The position numbers were made by a program, and so were the translations under genes. The notes under the pieces were generated by a model that ran no database searches, was not told the origin of the DNA, and saw only the letters and a program-made list of their open reading frames with translations. Shown one piece after another: positions 45,525 to 54,384 of a stretch of 64,000 bases of DNA (the first letter of the stretch is position 1; every line of letters starts with the position of its first letter). The stretch is from Pseudomonas sp. Irchel 3H7. Its GTDB lineage: Bacteria > Pseudomonadota > Gammaproteobacteria > Pseudomonadales > Pseudomonadaceae. The stretch covers positions 32,448 through 96,447 of the forward strand of contig NZ_FYEA01000012.1 in the NCBI RefSeq assembly GCF_900187605.1, read 5' to 3'.

Positions 45525-46514
45525 TCAGGCAGAAATGATGCGGTTCTTGCCCTGTCGCTTGGCCTCATACATCGCCGCATCCGCGCGGGCGAACAGGCTG
45601 TCGAGGTTTTCGTCTTCCCCGGTAAGGCTGGTCAGCCCCTGGCTCACGGTGATGCCGAACGTCTGGCCGTCATGGCTGAAGCTCAAACGCTGAATCTCCT
45701 GCTGCAGCCGCTCGGCCACCTGCATGGCCATGTCCGGCGCACAACCGGGAAACACTGCGGCAAACTCTTCGCCGCCAATCCGCCCGAACAGATCGCCCCG
45801 GCGCAACGAGCCGCGTCCGCACTCGGCAATCCGCTGCAGAACATTATCGCCCTCCGGGTGGCCGTAGGTGTCATTGATCATTTTGAAATCATCGATATCC
45901 AGCAGCAGAAAGGCCATTTGTGCGCCCTGCACCTTCGCTACTTCGAACTCGCGATTGGCGCACTCGAAGAAGTGCCGGCGATTGCTGCTTTGGGTCAGCA
46001 CGTCGGTGGTCGCCAGACGGTGCAACTCGGTTTCCATCTGCTTCTTGTCGGTGATGTCTTCGGCGATGCCGACGATGATCACCGGTTGCCCCGGCTCGTC
46101 CTGACGGTTGATGAAGCACTTGTCGCTGAGCCAGCGCACCTGGCCGTCGGCGGCGATGATCCGGTATTCGCGATCTTCCACCGCGCCTCTGTGCAGGACT
46201 TCGGCGAGGCTGCGTTCGGCGTATTCCAGATCGTCGGGGTAGATGCTGTCGCGCCATTGGTTGTAGTCGGCGAGGAGGAGGCCGGCGGAGCGGCCGAAAA
46301 TCCGTTCATAGGCGGGGCTGACATACAGCACCTGCCGGGTTTCCCAGTTGAAGGCCCAGAGCACAGCGTTGACGCTGACCAATAAGGAGCTGAACAGCTG
46401 TTCGCGTTCGCTCAAACGGGCGACTTCGCCTTGGGCATGCATTAACGCCATGAGCGTTTGTGCGGCCTCGGGCCACTTCGGTAAGGATGAGTCTTTTTGA
46501 TTGTTATTGACCAT
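45525..46514 (-). CDS. PAS-GGDEF diguanylate cyclase
   Basis: A 329-residue soluble protein. A helical N-terminus is followed by a PAS/PAC sensor (about 50-165, VLYVSPAYERIFGRS ... IIVGIAEDITDKKQME) and a GGDEF domain (about 170-329). The active site is GGEEF and the inhibitory I-site RRGD sits five residues before it, so an active, product-inhibited c-di-GMP synthase is expected. The ATG (MVNNNQKD) is chosen over an upstream TTG. It is convergent with the HDOD gene. The PAS ligand is unknown. Confidence 0.87.
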   Translation of the reverse strand: MVNNNQKDSSLPKWPEAAQTLMALMHAQGEVARLSEREQLFSSLLVSVNAVLWAFNWETRQVLYVSPAYERIFGRSAGLLLADYNQWRDSIYPDDLEYAERSLAEVLHRGAVEDREYRIIAADGQVRWLSDKCFINRQDEPGQPVIIVGIAEDITDKKQMETELHRLATTDVLTQSSNRRHFFECANREFEVAKVQGAQMAFLLLDIDDFKMINDTYGHPEGDNVLQRIAECGRGSLRRGDLFGRIGGEEFAAVFPGCAPDMAMQVAERLQQEIQRLSFSHDGQTFGITVSQGLTSLTGEDENLDSLFARADAAMYEAKRQGKNRIISA

Positions 46515-46620
46515 CGGCACAGATCTCAAAGGCGTGCCGCAATTCGACAACGGCCACAGTACAGCCCGCCGGGATGGCGAAGTGTCTTTGAGATAGGCGA
46601 TTTTTAGCGAAGTTCCGAAG

Positions 46621-46645
46621 GGTGCACCCGGGAGCCGGGTGCACC
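46621..46645 (-). terminator. Strong hairpin downstream of desA
   Basis: GGTGCACCCGG and CCGGGTGCACC pair perfectly over 11 bp around a 3-base loop, 12 bp after the desA stop. There is no clear T-tract, so termination is likely but not certain. Confidence 0.6.
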
Positions 46646-46656
46646 GATCAACGGTC

Positions 46657-47841
46657 TCAGGCGGCTGCAGGGCGCAGCGAGTAGGTTTTCAATTGGTCGG
46701 CGAATTCACGCAGGGACTGGATACCGCTGGCCTCGGCCTCGTGAATCCACTCTTTGATGGCGGCGAGCATGTCGTGGCCATTTGCGCTGGTCTTGACCCA
46801 GATCTGCTGCAGGGCCAAGCGTTTCTCGTAAATTACCTTCAGCGCCTGGCTGTGCTCGAGCATGGTCTGGATGCGCAAGTGATGACGATCTTCCAGCAGG
46901 CTGGTTTCCCGCGACAGCAGACGCTTGGCGCGGTGGAACTGATGACGCACCGAATGATCGACCTTGGCCAGCTCTTGCTTGACCAGCGGGCCGATCACCA
47001 ATTTGCGGTACTGGGCCATGATCTGGAAGCGGTTGTTGAGGATGGCCATGGCGGTGTCCATGTCCAGATTGCCCTTGCCTTCGACGCGGTGGGCGATCGG
47101 CGCCACGCGCTGAACCTTGGCCAGACGCAGGAAGCTGAAGACTTTGATCCACGCCCAACCGAGGTCGAACTCCCACTTCTTCACCGACAGCTTGGCCGAG
47201 TTAGGGTAGGTGTGATGGTTGTTATGCAGTTCTTCGCCGCCGATCAGGATGCCCCACGGCACCAGATTGGTGGCTGCGTCGCGGCATTCGAAGTTGCGAT
47301 AGCCGACCGCATGGCCCAGACCGTTGATCACGCCGGCGGCCCACACCGGGATCCACATCATCTGGATCGCCCAGATGGTGATGCCGATGGTGCCGAACAG
47401 CAGCAGGTCGATGACGCCCATGATCGCCACGCCCAACAGCGGGTAGCGGCTGTAGACGTTGCGCTCGATCCAGTCTTCGGGGCAGTTCTTGCCGTAGATG
47501 CGCAGGGTTTCCGGGTTTTGCGCTTCGGCGCGATACAGCTCGGCGCCGGTGCGCAGCACGGTGGAAAGGCCTTTGATGACCGGGCTGTGCGGGTCGTCTT
47601 CGGTTTCGCATTTGGCGTGGTGTTTGCGGTGGATGGCAGTCCACTCGCGGGTGTTCTGCGCCGTGGTCAGCCACAGCCAGAAACGGAAAAAGTGCTTCAG
47701 GCCGGCATTCAGCTCAAGCGAGCGATGGGCCGAGTAGCGGTGCAGATAGACCGTGACGGCAACAATTGTCACGTGGGTCATCAGCAGGGTGACTGCGACC
47801 AGAGACCAGGCCGACAAGCCAAGAAAACCTTCGTACCACAT
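46657..47841 (-). CDS. desA: Delta-9 fatty acid desaturase DesA
   Basis: DesA introduces a cis double bond into acyl chains of membrane phospholipids under aerobic growth. The 394-residue membrane enzyme carries the three His boxes HRYSAHRS, HRKHH and HNNHH, with four helices between them. The length equals that of P. aeruginosa DesA (PA0286), and its divergent neighbour is the same PAS-GGDEF-EAL gene as there. The C-terminal 120 residues are a long helical extension (HQFHRAKRLLSRETSLLEDR) of unknown role. Confidence 0.92.
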   Translation of the reverse strand: MWYEGFLGLSAWSLVAVTLLMTHVTIVAVTVYLHRYSAHRSLELNAGLKHFFRFWLWLTTAQNTREWTAIHRKHHAKCETEDDPHSPVIKGLSTVLRTGAELYRAEAQNPETLRIYGKNCPEDWIERNVYSRYPLLGVAIMGVIDLLLFGTIGITIWAIQMMWIPVWAAGVINGLGHAVGYRNFECRDAATNLVPWGILIGGEELHNNHHTYPNSAKLSVKKWEFDLGWAWIKVFSFLRLAKVQRVAPIAHRVEGKGNLDMDTAMAILNNRFQIMAQYRKLVIGPLVKQELAKVDHSVRHQFHRAKRLLSRETSLLEDRHHLRIQTMLEHSQALKVIYEKRLALQQIWVKTSANGHDMLAAIKEWIHEAEASGIQSLREFADQLKTYSLRPAAA

Positions 47842-47987
47842 AGGCTATAGGGCCCTCGATAAAGATAAAAACAGCCGTTGCATTATCACTAAGCACACAG
47901 ATAAAACCAGTCGCCCTTTCAGATAAGAGTCGCTGGATGTTTCTTGACCTATAATTCCAACCTTTTTGTAGGGACATGGACAGTCGA

Positions 47988-49907
47988 ATGCCTGCCACTT
48001 ACCGCGATGCTTTGCGTGCAGCGCTGCTTTATCTCGTGCTTGCTGCTGTCTGGCTGCAGGGCACTGATCATTTATTAAACAATTTCTTCGATAACTCCGT
48101 CGATCTTGCCCGATGGCAACTGATCAACGGTTACGTCTTCGCGGCGTTCAGCGCCGGGCTGATTTTCCTGGCGCGGGTGCGATTGTGCGAGTTTCTCGGA
48201 ATAGGTGCGCGTTTGCGCGAACGCCACGCCGACCGCGAACGCCTGCGTCAAGCGGCAGCGGTCTTCGATTGCACCCGCGAAGGGGTGCTGGTGACCAACC
48301 ATCAGGGGCTGATCGTGCACGTCAATCGTGCGTTCATCGAGATCACCGGTTATCAGCGTGAAGAAGTCCTCGGGCAGCAGCCGAGCCTGTTCAAGTCGGG
48401 CCATCATCCGCCGGGATTTTATCAGGCGATGTTTGCCACTCTGGAATCGCAGGGCGAATGGAGCGGCGAAATCTGGAACCGCCGAAAAAGCGGCGAGATT
48501 TATCCACAGTGGCAGACCATTCGGGTCATTCACGATGATCAGGGCCGGCGCAGCCATTACGTCGCGGTGTTTTCAGACATTAGTGCGATCAAGGATTCCG
48601 AGCATGAGCTCAAACACCTCGCGCACCACGATCCGCTGACCGATCTGCCCAATCGGCTGCTGTTCAGCGATCGCGCTGAACAGGCACTGGCCTCGGCGCA
48701 AAACCACAAGCGCGGCTGTGCACTGCTGATGCTTGATCTCGATCACTTCAAAATGATCAACGACAGCCTCGGCCATAACATCGGCGATCGCTTGCTCAAG
48801 GCCGTGGCAGCGCGCTTGCAGGCGCTGTTCGGCCCCGGCATTACGCTGGCGCGTCTCGGTGGTGATGAGTTCGCCGTACTGGCGGAAAGTTGTCCACAGC
48901 CGGTGCAGGCAGCAGCGCTGGCGCAACGGATTCTCGATGCACTGAAGGAGCCGTTCAGCATTGATGGCAATCAGTTGTTCATCAACGGCAGCCTCGGCAT
49001 CAGCCTGTTCCCCAGTGACGCGTTGAGCGCCGAACAACTGTTGCGCAATGCCGACGCGGCGTTGTTCAAGGCCAAGAGCAGCGGCCGCAACGGGTACGCC
49101 TTGTACACCGAAGAACTCACCGCCCACGCCCAGCAACGGGTGGAAATCGCTTTCGAACTGCGCCGGGCGCTGGAGCAACGGGAATTGCGGGTGTTCTACC
49201 AGCCTGTACATGACTTGAAGACCAGTCGCTTGATCGGTGTTGAAGCCTTGGTGCGTTGGCAGCATCCGCAGCGCGGTCTGGTGTCGCCGGCGGAGTTCAT
49301 CCCGATTGCCGAGCGCACCGGGCTGATTGCCGAAATCGACGCTTGGGTGATGCAGCAGGCGTGTCGGCAGATGTGTGAGTGGCAACAGGCCGGGGTGGTG
49401 CTGTCGTTTGTCGCGGTCAATGTTTCGTCGCGGTTGTTCGCCCGGCGCGAGTTGTACCAGCAGGTGGCGCAGGTGCTGCACGACACCGGGCTGGATCCGG
49501 CGTATCTCGAACTGGAAGTCACCGAAAGCGCGGTGATGGACGATCCGGAGGTAGCGTTAGAGCAGATGCATCGTTTGCGTGAATTGGGTATTCGTCTGGC
49601 CATCGATGATTTTGGTACCGGGTATTCATCGCTGTTGCGGCTCAAGCGCTTGCCGGTGCAGAAGCTGAAAATCGATCAGGGTTTTGTTGCCGGCTTGCCT
49701 TGGGACGAGGATGACGCAGCGATCGTGCGGGTGATCATCGCGCTGGCCCGGAGCATGGGCATGCAGGTGCATGCCGAGGGTATCGAGCAGGTTGAGCAGG
49801 CGGCGTTTTTGCTGGAGCAGGAATGTGATCTGGGGCAGGGGTATTGGTTTGGGCGGCCGGTTCAAGCGCAGGAGATTGATTGGGCAAGAACACCGGTGAT
49901 TGGTTAA
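47988..49907 (+). CDS. Membrane PAS-GGDEF-EAL c-di-GMP enzyme (PA0285-like)
   Basis: About 639 residues: two N-terminal helices (about 8-28 and 47-65) frame a short periplasmic loop, followed by PAS (about 90-205), GGDEF (about 215-375) and EAL (about 385-635). The cyclase site GGDEF and the phosphodiesterase motifs EALVRWQH, EVTESAVMDD and DDFGTGYSSL are intact, so both activities are possible; the net direction cannot be told. The ATG at MPATYRD is preferred; one four codons earlier has its ribosome-binding site too close. TATAAT at 47950-47955 is the likely -10 box. A truncated REP hairpin follows. Confidence 0.87.
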   Translation: MPATYRDALRAALLYLVLAAVWLQGTDHLLNNFFDNSVDLARWQLINGYVFAAFSAGLIFLARVRLCEFLGIGARLRERHADRERLRQAAAVFDCTREGVLVTNHQGLIVHVNRAFIEITGYQREEVLGQQPSLFKSGHHPPGFYQAMFATLESQGEWSGEIWNRRKSGEIYPQWQTIRVIHDDQGRRSHYVAVFSDISAIKDSEHELKHLAHHDPLTDLPNRLLFSDRAEQALASAQNHKRGCALLMLDLDHFKMINDSLGHNIGDRLLKAVAARLQALFGPGITLARLGGDEFAVLAESCPQPVQAAALAQRILDALKEPFSIDGNQLFINGSLGISLFPSDALSAEQLLRNADAALFKAKSSGRNGYALYTEELTAHAQQRVEIAFELRRALEQRELRVFYQPVHDLKTSRLIGVEALVRWQHPQRGLVSPAEFIPIAERTGLIAEIDAWVMQQACRQMCEWQQAGVVLSFVAVNVSSRLFARRELYQQVAQVLHDTGLDPAYLELEVTESAVMDDPEVALEQMHRLRELGIRLAIDDFGTGYSSLLRLKRLPVQKLKIDQGFVAGLPWDEDDAAIVRVIIALARSMGMQVHAEGIEQVEQAAFLLEQECDLGQGYWFGRPVQAQEIDWARTPVIG

Positions 49908-49913
49908 AAGATC

Positions 49914-49996
49914 AAAAGATCGTCCGATCGCGGCCCGAGCCTTCGGCAGCTCCTGCACCGATCCCTGTAGGAGCTGCCGAAGGCTGCGATCTTTTG
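49914..49996. repeat. REP doublet, type A, left arm interrupted
   Basis: The right arm is a standard type A element. The left arm carries 16 unrelated bases (TCCGATCGCGGCCCGA) where the other copies have CA, between ATCG and GCCTTCGG, and a G for A near its end. The pair still folds but with a bulge. Confidence 0.75.
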
Positions 49997-50052
49997 CTCC
50001 ACCAACGCGCAAACCCTTGCCGTGCCACATAATGTTTTCTGGTTATATAAAC

Positions 50053-50097
50053 ATTCTTAAATAGTCTTTTTAAGAATATCCGCGCCTCTCTTATATT
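50053..50097 (+). promoter_or_regulatory. Promoter and palindromic activator site of oscA-sbp-cysTWA
   Basis: ATTCTTAAA (50053-50061) and TTTAAGAAT (50069-50077) form a perfect 9-bp inverted repeat around 7 bases. A -10 box TATATT lies at 50092-50097; the -35 position falls in the right arm and is weak, which suits activation by a bound protein. CysB, the LysR-type activator of sulfate uptake genes, is the obvious candidate, by inference. Confidence 0.55.
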
Positions 50098-50159
50098 GCT
50101 TCCACGCCGAACGCAGTGCCGCCCACTGCCAGGCAAATCCCATTCAAAGGAGCAGCACC

Positions 50160-50342
50160 ATGAGCGCATCCCTTCGCAGCGTTGACGGTCAGGACGAAAG
50201 CACCATTTTGCGTGAAATCCAGAGCGCCCTGCGCGATCTGCGTTTCGGCGCGGTGGAGATCACTGTGCACAACGCGCAAGTCGTACAGATCGAACGCAAA
50301 GAGAAATTCCGTTTGCAGCAACCGGGTAAACAACCGGGCTGA
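50160..50342 (+). CDS. oscA: OscA, YezD/DUF2292 small protein linked to sulfur starvation
   Basis: A 60-residue protein of the DUF2292 family (ILREIQSALRDLRFGAVEITVHNAQVVQIERKEKFR). In Pseudomonas the gene upstream of sbp is known as oscA and is needed for growth under sulfur limitation caused by chromate. The sequence shows a small helix followed by beta strands and no catalytic motif. A clear AAAGGAG site precedes the ATG. It leads the sulfate uptake cluster, though a REP hairpin separates it from sbp and may lower read-through. Confidence 0.85.
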   Translation: MSASLRSVDGQDESTILREIQSALRDLRFGAVEITVHNAQVVQIERKEKFRLQQPGKQPG

Positions 50343-50351
50343 GTTGAAGAT

Positions 50352-50422
50352 CAAAAGATCGCAGCCTGCGGCAGCTCCTACAGGGGGCTGTGTGTAGGAG
50401 CTGCCGAAGGCTGCGATCTTTA
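50352..50422. repeat. REP doublet, type A, between oscA and sbp
   Basis: Inverted arms ATCGCAGCCTGCGGCAGCTCCTACA and TGTAGGAGCTGCCGAAGGCTGCGAT lie close together (spacer about 10 bp) within what should be one transcript. The arms differ at one stem position (CTGCGG against CTTCGG). Confidence 0.85.
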
Positions 50423-50489
50423 GCCGGCACACCCGATTCCAGATATTCATAAGAAAAAGCCACCACCCAGAATTCCAGGAGCTTTCACC

Positions 50490-51503
50490 ATGTCGTCGAT
50501 TCGCCGTTACGCTTTGGCCGCCCTGGCCAGTGCTGTGTTTGCCGGTTCCGCAGTTGCCAAGGATTACGAACTGCTCAATGTGTCGTATGACCCGACGCGC
50601 GAGCTGTATCAGGACTACAACGCTGAATTCATCAAGTTCTGGCAGAAAGACCACGCTGGCGACACGGTGAAAATCCAGCAATCCCACGGCGGTTCGGGCA
50701 AACAGGGCCGTGCGGTGATCGACGGTCTGCGCGCTGACGTCGTGACCCTGGCCCTGGCCGGCGACATTGATGAAATCGCCAAACTCGGCAAGACCCTGCC
50801 TGCCGACTGGCAGAAGCGTCTGCCGGAAGCGAGCACGCCGTACACCTCGACCATCGTCTTCCTGGTGCGCAAGGGCAACCCGAAAGGCATCAAGGACTGG
50901 GGCGATCTGGTCAAGAACGACGTCTCGGTAATCACCCCTAATCCAAAAACCTCTGGCGGCGCACGCTGGAACTTCCTCGCCGCATGGGCCTACGGCCTGA
51001 AAGCCAACGGCGGTGACGAGGCCAAAGCCAAAGAATATGTGCAGACCCTGTTCAAGCACGTGCCGATCCTCGACACCGGTGCGCGCGGTTCGACCATCAC
51101 CTTCGTCAACAACGGTCAGGGTGACGTGTTGCTGGCCTGGGAAAACGAAGCATTCCTGGCGCTGAAAGAAGATGGCGGCGCCGACAAGTTCGACATCGTC
51201 GTGCCTTCGCTGTCGATCCTCGCCGAGCCGCCAGTGGCCGTGGTCGACAAGAACGCCGAGAAGAAAGGCAACGAGCAGATCGCCGAAGCTTATCTGAAGC
51301 ACCTGTACAGCCCGGCCGGCCAGGAAATTGCCGCGAAGAACTTCTACCGTCCACGCGACAAGGACGTGGCTGCGAAGTACGCCCAGCAGTTCCCGAAACT
51401 GGATCTGGTGACCATCGACAAGGACTTCGGCGGCTGGAAAACCGCGCAGCCGAAATTCTTCAACGACGGTGGCGTGTTCGACCAGATTTATCAGGCGCAG
51501 TAA
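50490..51503 (+). CDS. sbp: Periplasmic sulfate-binding protein Sbp
   Basis: Sbp captures sulfate for the CysTWA importer. The 337-residue protein has a signal peptide ending AVA-K, then a type II binding-protein fold with the family motifs LNVSYDPTRELYQDYN, QSHGGSGKQ and NPKTSGGARWNFLAAW. A CCAGGAG site precedes the ATG. A hairpin follows the stop and probably lets more sbp than transporter message be made, as suits a binding protein. Confidence 0.95.
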   Translation: MSSIRRYALAALASAVFAGSAVAKDYELLNVSYDPTRELYQDYNAEFIKFWQKDHAGDTVKIQQSHGGSGKQGRAVIDGLRADVVTLALAGDIDEIAKLGKTLPADWQKRLPEASTPYTSTIVFLVRKGNPKGIKDWGDLVKNDVSVITPNPKTSGGARWNFLAAWAYGLKANGGDEAKAKEYVQTLFKHVPILDTGARGSTITFVNNGQGDVLLAWENEAFLALKEDGGADKFDIVVPSLSILAEPPVAVVDKNAEKKGNEQIAEAYLKHLYSPAGQEIAAKNFYRPRDKDVAAKYAQQFPKLDLVTIDKDFGGWKTAQPKFFNDGGVFDQIYQAQ

Positions 51504-51521
51504 GTTTTCATAGCCATAAAC

Positions 51522-51559
51522 AAGCCCCGGATTTACCTTCGGGGCTTCGCGCGTTTTTT
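51522..51559 (+). terminator. Hairpin between sbp and cysT (partial terminator)
   Basis: AAGCCCCG pairs with CGGGGCTT across a 10-base loop. Six T-residues follow 6 bases later (51554-51559). It lies inside the operon, so it probably attenuates instead of ending transcription. Confidence 0.65.
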
Positions 51560-51573
51560 AACCAAGGACTTTT

Positions 51574-52392
51574 ATGTCGCGTCGTATCTCCCCCGTCATA
51601 CCCGGCTTCGGGCTGACGCTGGGCTACACCTTGGTGTACCTCAGCCTGATTGTGCTTATCCCGCTGGCGGCGATGTTCGTCCACGCCGCCCAACTCACCT
51701 GGGATCAGTTCTGGACGATCATTTCCGCACCACGGGTGCTGGCCGCGTTGAAGCTGAGCTTCGGCACCGCGCTGTGTGCGGCGATCATCAACGGCATCAT
51801 CGGCACGCTGCTGGCCTGGGTGCTGGTGCGCTACACCTTCCCGGGGCGCAAGGTGATCGACGCGATGATCGATCTGCCGTTCGCCCTGCCGACAGCGGTG
51901 GCCGGTATCGCGCTGACCGCGCTGTATGCACCGGCAGGGCTGGTCGGCCAGTTCGCTGCCGATCTCGGTTTCAAGATCGCCTACACTCCGCTGGGTATCA
52001 CCCTGGCGCTGACCTTCGTAACCCTGCCGTTCGTGGTGCGCACGGTGCAGCCGGTGCTGGCCGATATTCCTCGAGAAGTCGAAGAAGCGGCGGCGTGCCT
52101 CGGTGCGAAGCCATGGCAGGTGTTTCGCCACATTCTGGTTCCGGCACTCCTGCCCGCCTGGCTGACCGGTTTTGCCCTGGCGTTCGCGCGTGGCGTCGGC
52201 GAGTACGGCTCGGTGATTTTCATCGCCGGCAACATGCCGATGAAAACCGAGATCCTGCCGCTGCTGATCATGGTCAAACTCGACCAATACGATTACACCG
52301 GCGCCACCGCCATCGGCGTGTTGATGCTGGTGGTTTCCTTCGTCCTGTTGCTGCTGATCAACTTGCTGCAGCGGCGCATCGAAACCCCATAA
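51574..52392 (+). CDS. cysT: Sulfate ABC transporter permease CysT (CysU)
   Basis: A 272-residue inner-membrane permease with six helices and the EAA loop EVEEAAACLGAKPWQVFRHILVPAL that docks on CysA. It pairs with CysW to form the sulfate/thiosulfate channel. It starts behind AAGGAC. cysW follows after 12 bp. Confidence 0.95.
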   Translation: MSRRISPVIPGFGLTLGYTLVYLSLIVLIPLAAMFVHAAQLTWDQFWTIISAPRVLAALKLSFGTALCAAIINGIIGTLLAWVLVRYTFPGRKVIDAMIDLPFALPTAVAGIALTALYAPAGLVGQFAADLGFKIAYTPLGITLALTFVTLPFVVRTVQPVLADIPREVEEAAACLGAKPWQVFRHILVPALLPAWLTGFALAFARGVGEYGSVIFIAGNMPMKTEILPLLIMVKLDQYDYTGATAIGVLMLVVSFVLLLLINLLQRRIETP

Positions 52393-52404
52393 GGAGGCGC
52401 GAAC

Positions 52405-53277
52405 ATGTCCCAATCGTCTATTGCGGCCGCCTCTTCGGCCAACGCTGCACGCCGTGGCAGCGCCACTTCGCGCAGAATCCTGATCGGCCTGGGCTGGCTG
52501 ATCTTTTTCCTGTTTCTGCTGCTGCCGTTGTTCATCGTCGTATCGCAGGGTTTGAAGAATGGCCTCGGCGCTTTCTTCACCGCGATCTTTGAGCCGGACG
52601 CGCTTTCGGCACTGAAACTCACCGTGTTCGCCGTGCTGATTTCGGTACCGCTGAACCTGGTATTCGGCGTCAGTGCGGCGTGGTGCGTGAGCAAATACTC
52701 GTTCCGTGGCAAGAGCATGCTGGTGACGCTGATCGACCTGCCGTTCTCGGTATCGCCGGTGATCGCCGGTCTGGTCTACGTGCTGATGTTCGGCGCACAA
52801 GGCTTGTTCGGTCCGTGGCTGCAGGATCACGACATCCAGATCGTCTTCGCCCTGCCGGGCATCGTGCTGGCAACGATTTTCGTCACCGTGCCGTTCGTGG
52901 CCCGTGAACTGATTCCGTTGATGCAGGAACAAGGCACGCAGGAAGAGGAAGCCGCGCGTCTGCTCGGCGCTAACGGCTGGCAGATGTTCTGGCACGTCAC
53001 CGTCCCCAATATCAAATGGGGCCTGATCTATGGCGTGGTGCTGTGTACGGCGCGGGCCATGGGTGAGTTCGGTGCGGTGTCGGTAGTCTCCGGGCACATT
53101 CGCGGGGTGACCAACACCTTGCCGCTGCACGTCGAGATCCTCTACAACGAATACAACCACGTGGCCGCGTTCGCTGTGGCGAGCCTGTTGCTGATCCTGG
53201 CGCTCTTCATCCTGCTGCTCAAGCAGTGGAGCGAAAACCGTATCAACCGCCTGCGCGCCAGCGCCGCGGAGGAATAA
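52405..53277 (+). CDS. cysW: Sulfate ABC transporter permease CysW
   Basis: A 290-residue second permease subunit. Six helices and the EAA loop TQEEEAARLLGANGWQMFWHVTVP. A Ser/Ala-rich N-terminus of about 25 residues precedes the first helix. It starts behind AAGGAGG and is followed by cysA after 3 bp. Confidence 0.95.
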   Translation: MSQSSIAAASSANAARRGSATSRRILIGLGWLIFFLFLLLPLFIVVSQGLKNGLGAFFTAIFEPDALSALKLTVFAVLISVPLNLVFGVSAAWCVSKYSFRGKSMLVTLIDLPFSVSPVIAGLVYVLMFGAQGLFGPWLQDHDIQIVFALPGIVLATIFVTVPFVARELIPLMQEQGTQEEEAARLLGANGWQMFWHVTVPNIKWGLIYGVVLCTARAMGEFGAVSVVSGHIRGVTNTLPLHVEILYNEYNHVAAFAVASLLLILALFILLLKQWSENRINRLRASAAEE

Positions 53278-53280
53278 TTC

Positions 53281-54270
53281 ATGTCGATCGAAGTGCGTAA
53301 CGTCAGCAAGAATTTCAACGCGTTCAAGGCGCTGGACAACATCAGTCTGGATATCCACAGCGGTGAGCTGGTGGCGTTGCTCGGCCCGTCGGGCTGCGGC
53401 AAGACCACCTTGCTGCGCATTATTGCCGGCCTGGAAACCCCGGATAACGGCAACATCGTCTTCCACGGCGAAGACGTCTCCGGCCACGATGTGCGCGATC
53501 GCAACGTCGGTTTCGTGTTCCAGCACTACGCCTTGTTCCGCCACATGACCGTGTTCGATAACGTCGCGTTCGGTCTGCGCATGAAGCCGAAAAACCAGCG
53601 CCCGAGCGAAAGCCAGATCGCGACCAAGGTGCATGAACTGCTGAACATGGTGCAGCTGGATTGGCTGTCGGATCGTTATCCGGAGCAGTTGTCCGGTGGT
53701 CAGCGTCAACGTATCGCTTTGGCCCGTGCCTTGGCGGTCGAGCCAAAAGTGCTTCTGCTCGATGAGCCGTTCGGCGCCCTCGATGCCAAGGTGCGTAAAG
53801 AGCTGCGCCGCTGGCTGGCGCGGTTGCACGAAGACATCAACCTGACCTCGGTGTTCGTGACCCACGACCAAGAAGAGGCGATGGAAGTCGCCGACCGTAT
53901 CGTGGTGATGAACAAGGGCGTGATCGAGCAGATCGGCTCACCGGGCGACGTTTACGAAAACCCGGCCAGCGATTTCGTTTATCACTTCCTCGGCGATTCG
54001 AACCGCTTGCTGTTGAGCGACGACAACCACGTGCTGTTCCGCCCGCATGAAGTTTCGTTGTCCAGGCATGAGCTGGAGGATCACCATGCGGCTGAAGTCC
54101 GTGACATCCGCCCGTTGGGCGCGACCACGCGGGTGACGCTGAAGGTTGAGGGCCAGACGGATTTGATCGAGGCCGAAGTGGTGAAAGACCACGACAGCCT
54201 GATCGGCTTGGCCAAGGGTGAGACCCTGTTCTTCAAGCCGAAGGTCTGGCAGAAAGTCGCAAGCCTCTAA
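53281..54270 (+). CDS. cysA: Sulfate ABC transporter ATP-binding protein CysA
   Basis: A 329-residue ATPase that powers sulfate import. Walker A GPSGCGKTT, signature LSGGQRQRIALARA, Walker B LLLDEPFGALD and switch VTHDQEEAMEVADR are all intact. A C-terminal TOBE-like regulatory domain (about 240-329) is present. It is the last gene of the cluster and a REP pair follows the stop. Confidence 0.95.
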   Translation: MSIEVRNVSKNFNAFKALDNISLDIHSGELVALLGPSGCGKTTLLRIIAGLETPDNGNIVFHGEDVSGHDVRDRNVGFVFQHYALFRHMTVFDNVAFGLRMKPKNQRPSESQIATKVHELLNMVQLDWLSDRYPEQLSGGQRQRIALARALAVEPKVLLLDEPFGALDAKVRKELRRWLARLHEDINLTSVFVTHDQEEAMEVADRIVVMNKGVIEQIGSPGDVYENPASDFVYHFLGDSNRLLLSDDNHVLFRPHEVSLSRHELEDHHAAEVRDIRPLGATTRVTLKVEGQTDLIEAEVVKDHDSLIGLAKGETLFFKPKVWQKVASL

Positions 54271-54273
54271 GAC

Positions 54274-54377
54274 CAAAAGATCGCAGCCTGCGGCAGCTCC
54301 TACAGGGGTTTCGGTTGGTCACACATTTTGTGATCGACCAAACCCACTGTAGGAGCTGCCGTAGGCTGCGATCTTTC
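54274..54377. repeat. REP doublet, type A, with palindromic spacer
   Basis: Type A arms enclose a spacer that is itself roughly palindromic (TTGGTCACA ... TGTGATCGACCAA, 54314-54341). It is placed between the convergent cysA and Mpo1-like genes. Confidence 0.85.
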
Positions 54378-54384
54378 AAGCGGC

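Noticed and set aside
51508..53871. Minus-strand open frame of about 787 codons opposite cysTWA
   Set aside because: Rich in His, Gln, Arg and Asp, as expected for antisense of membrane-protein codons. The sense strand has three clear transporter genes.
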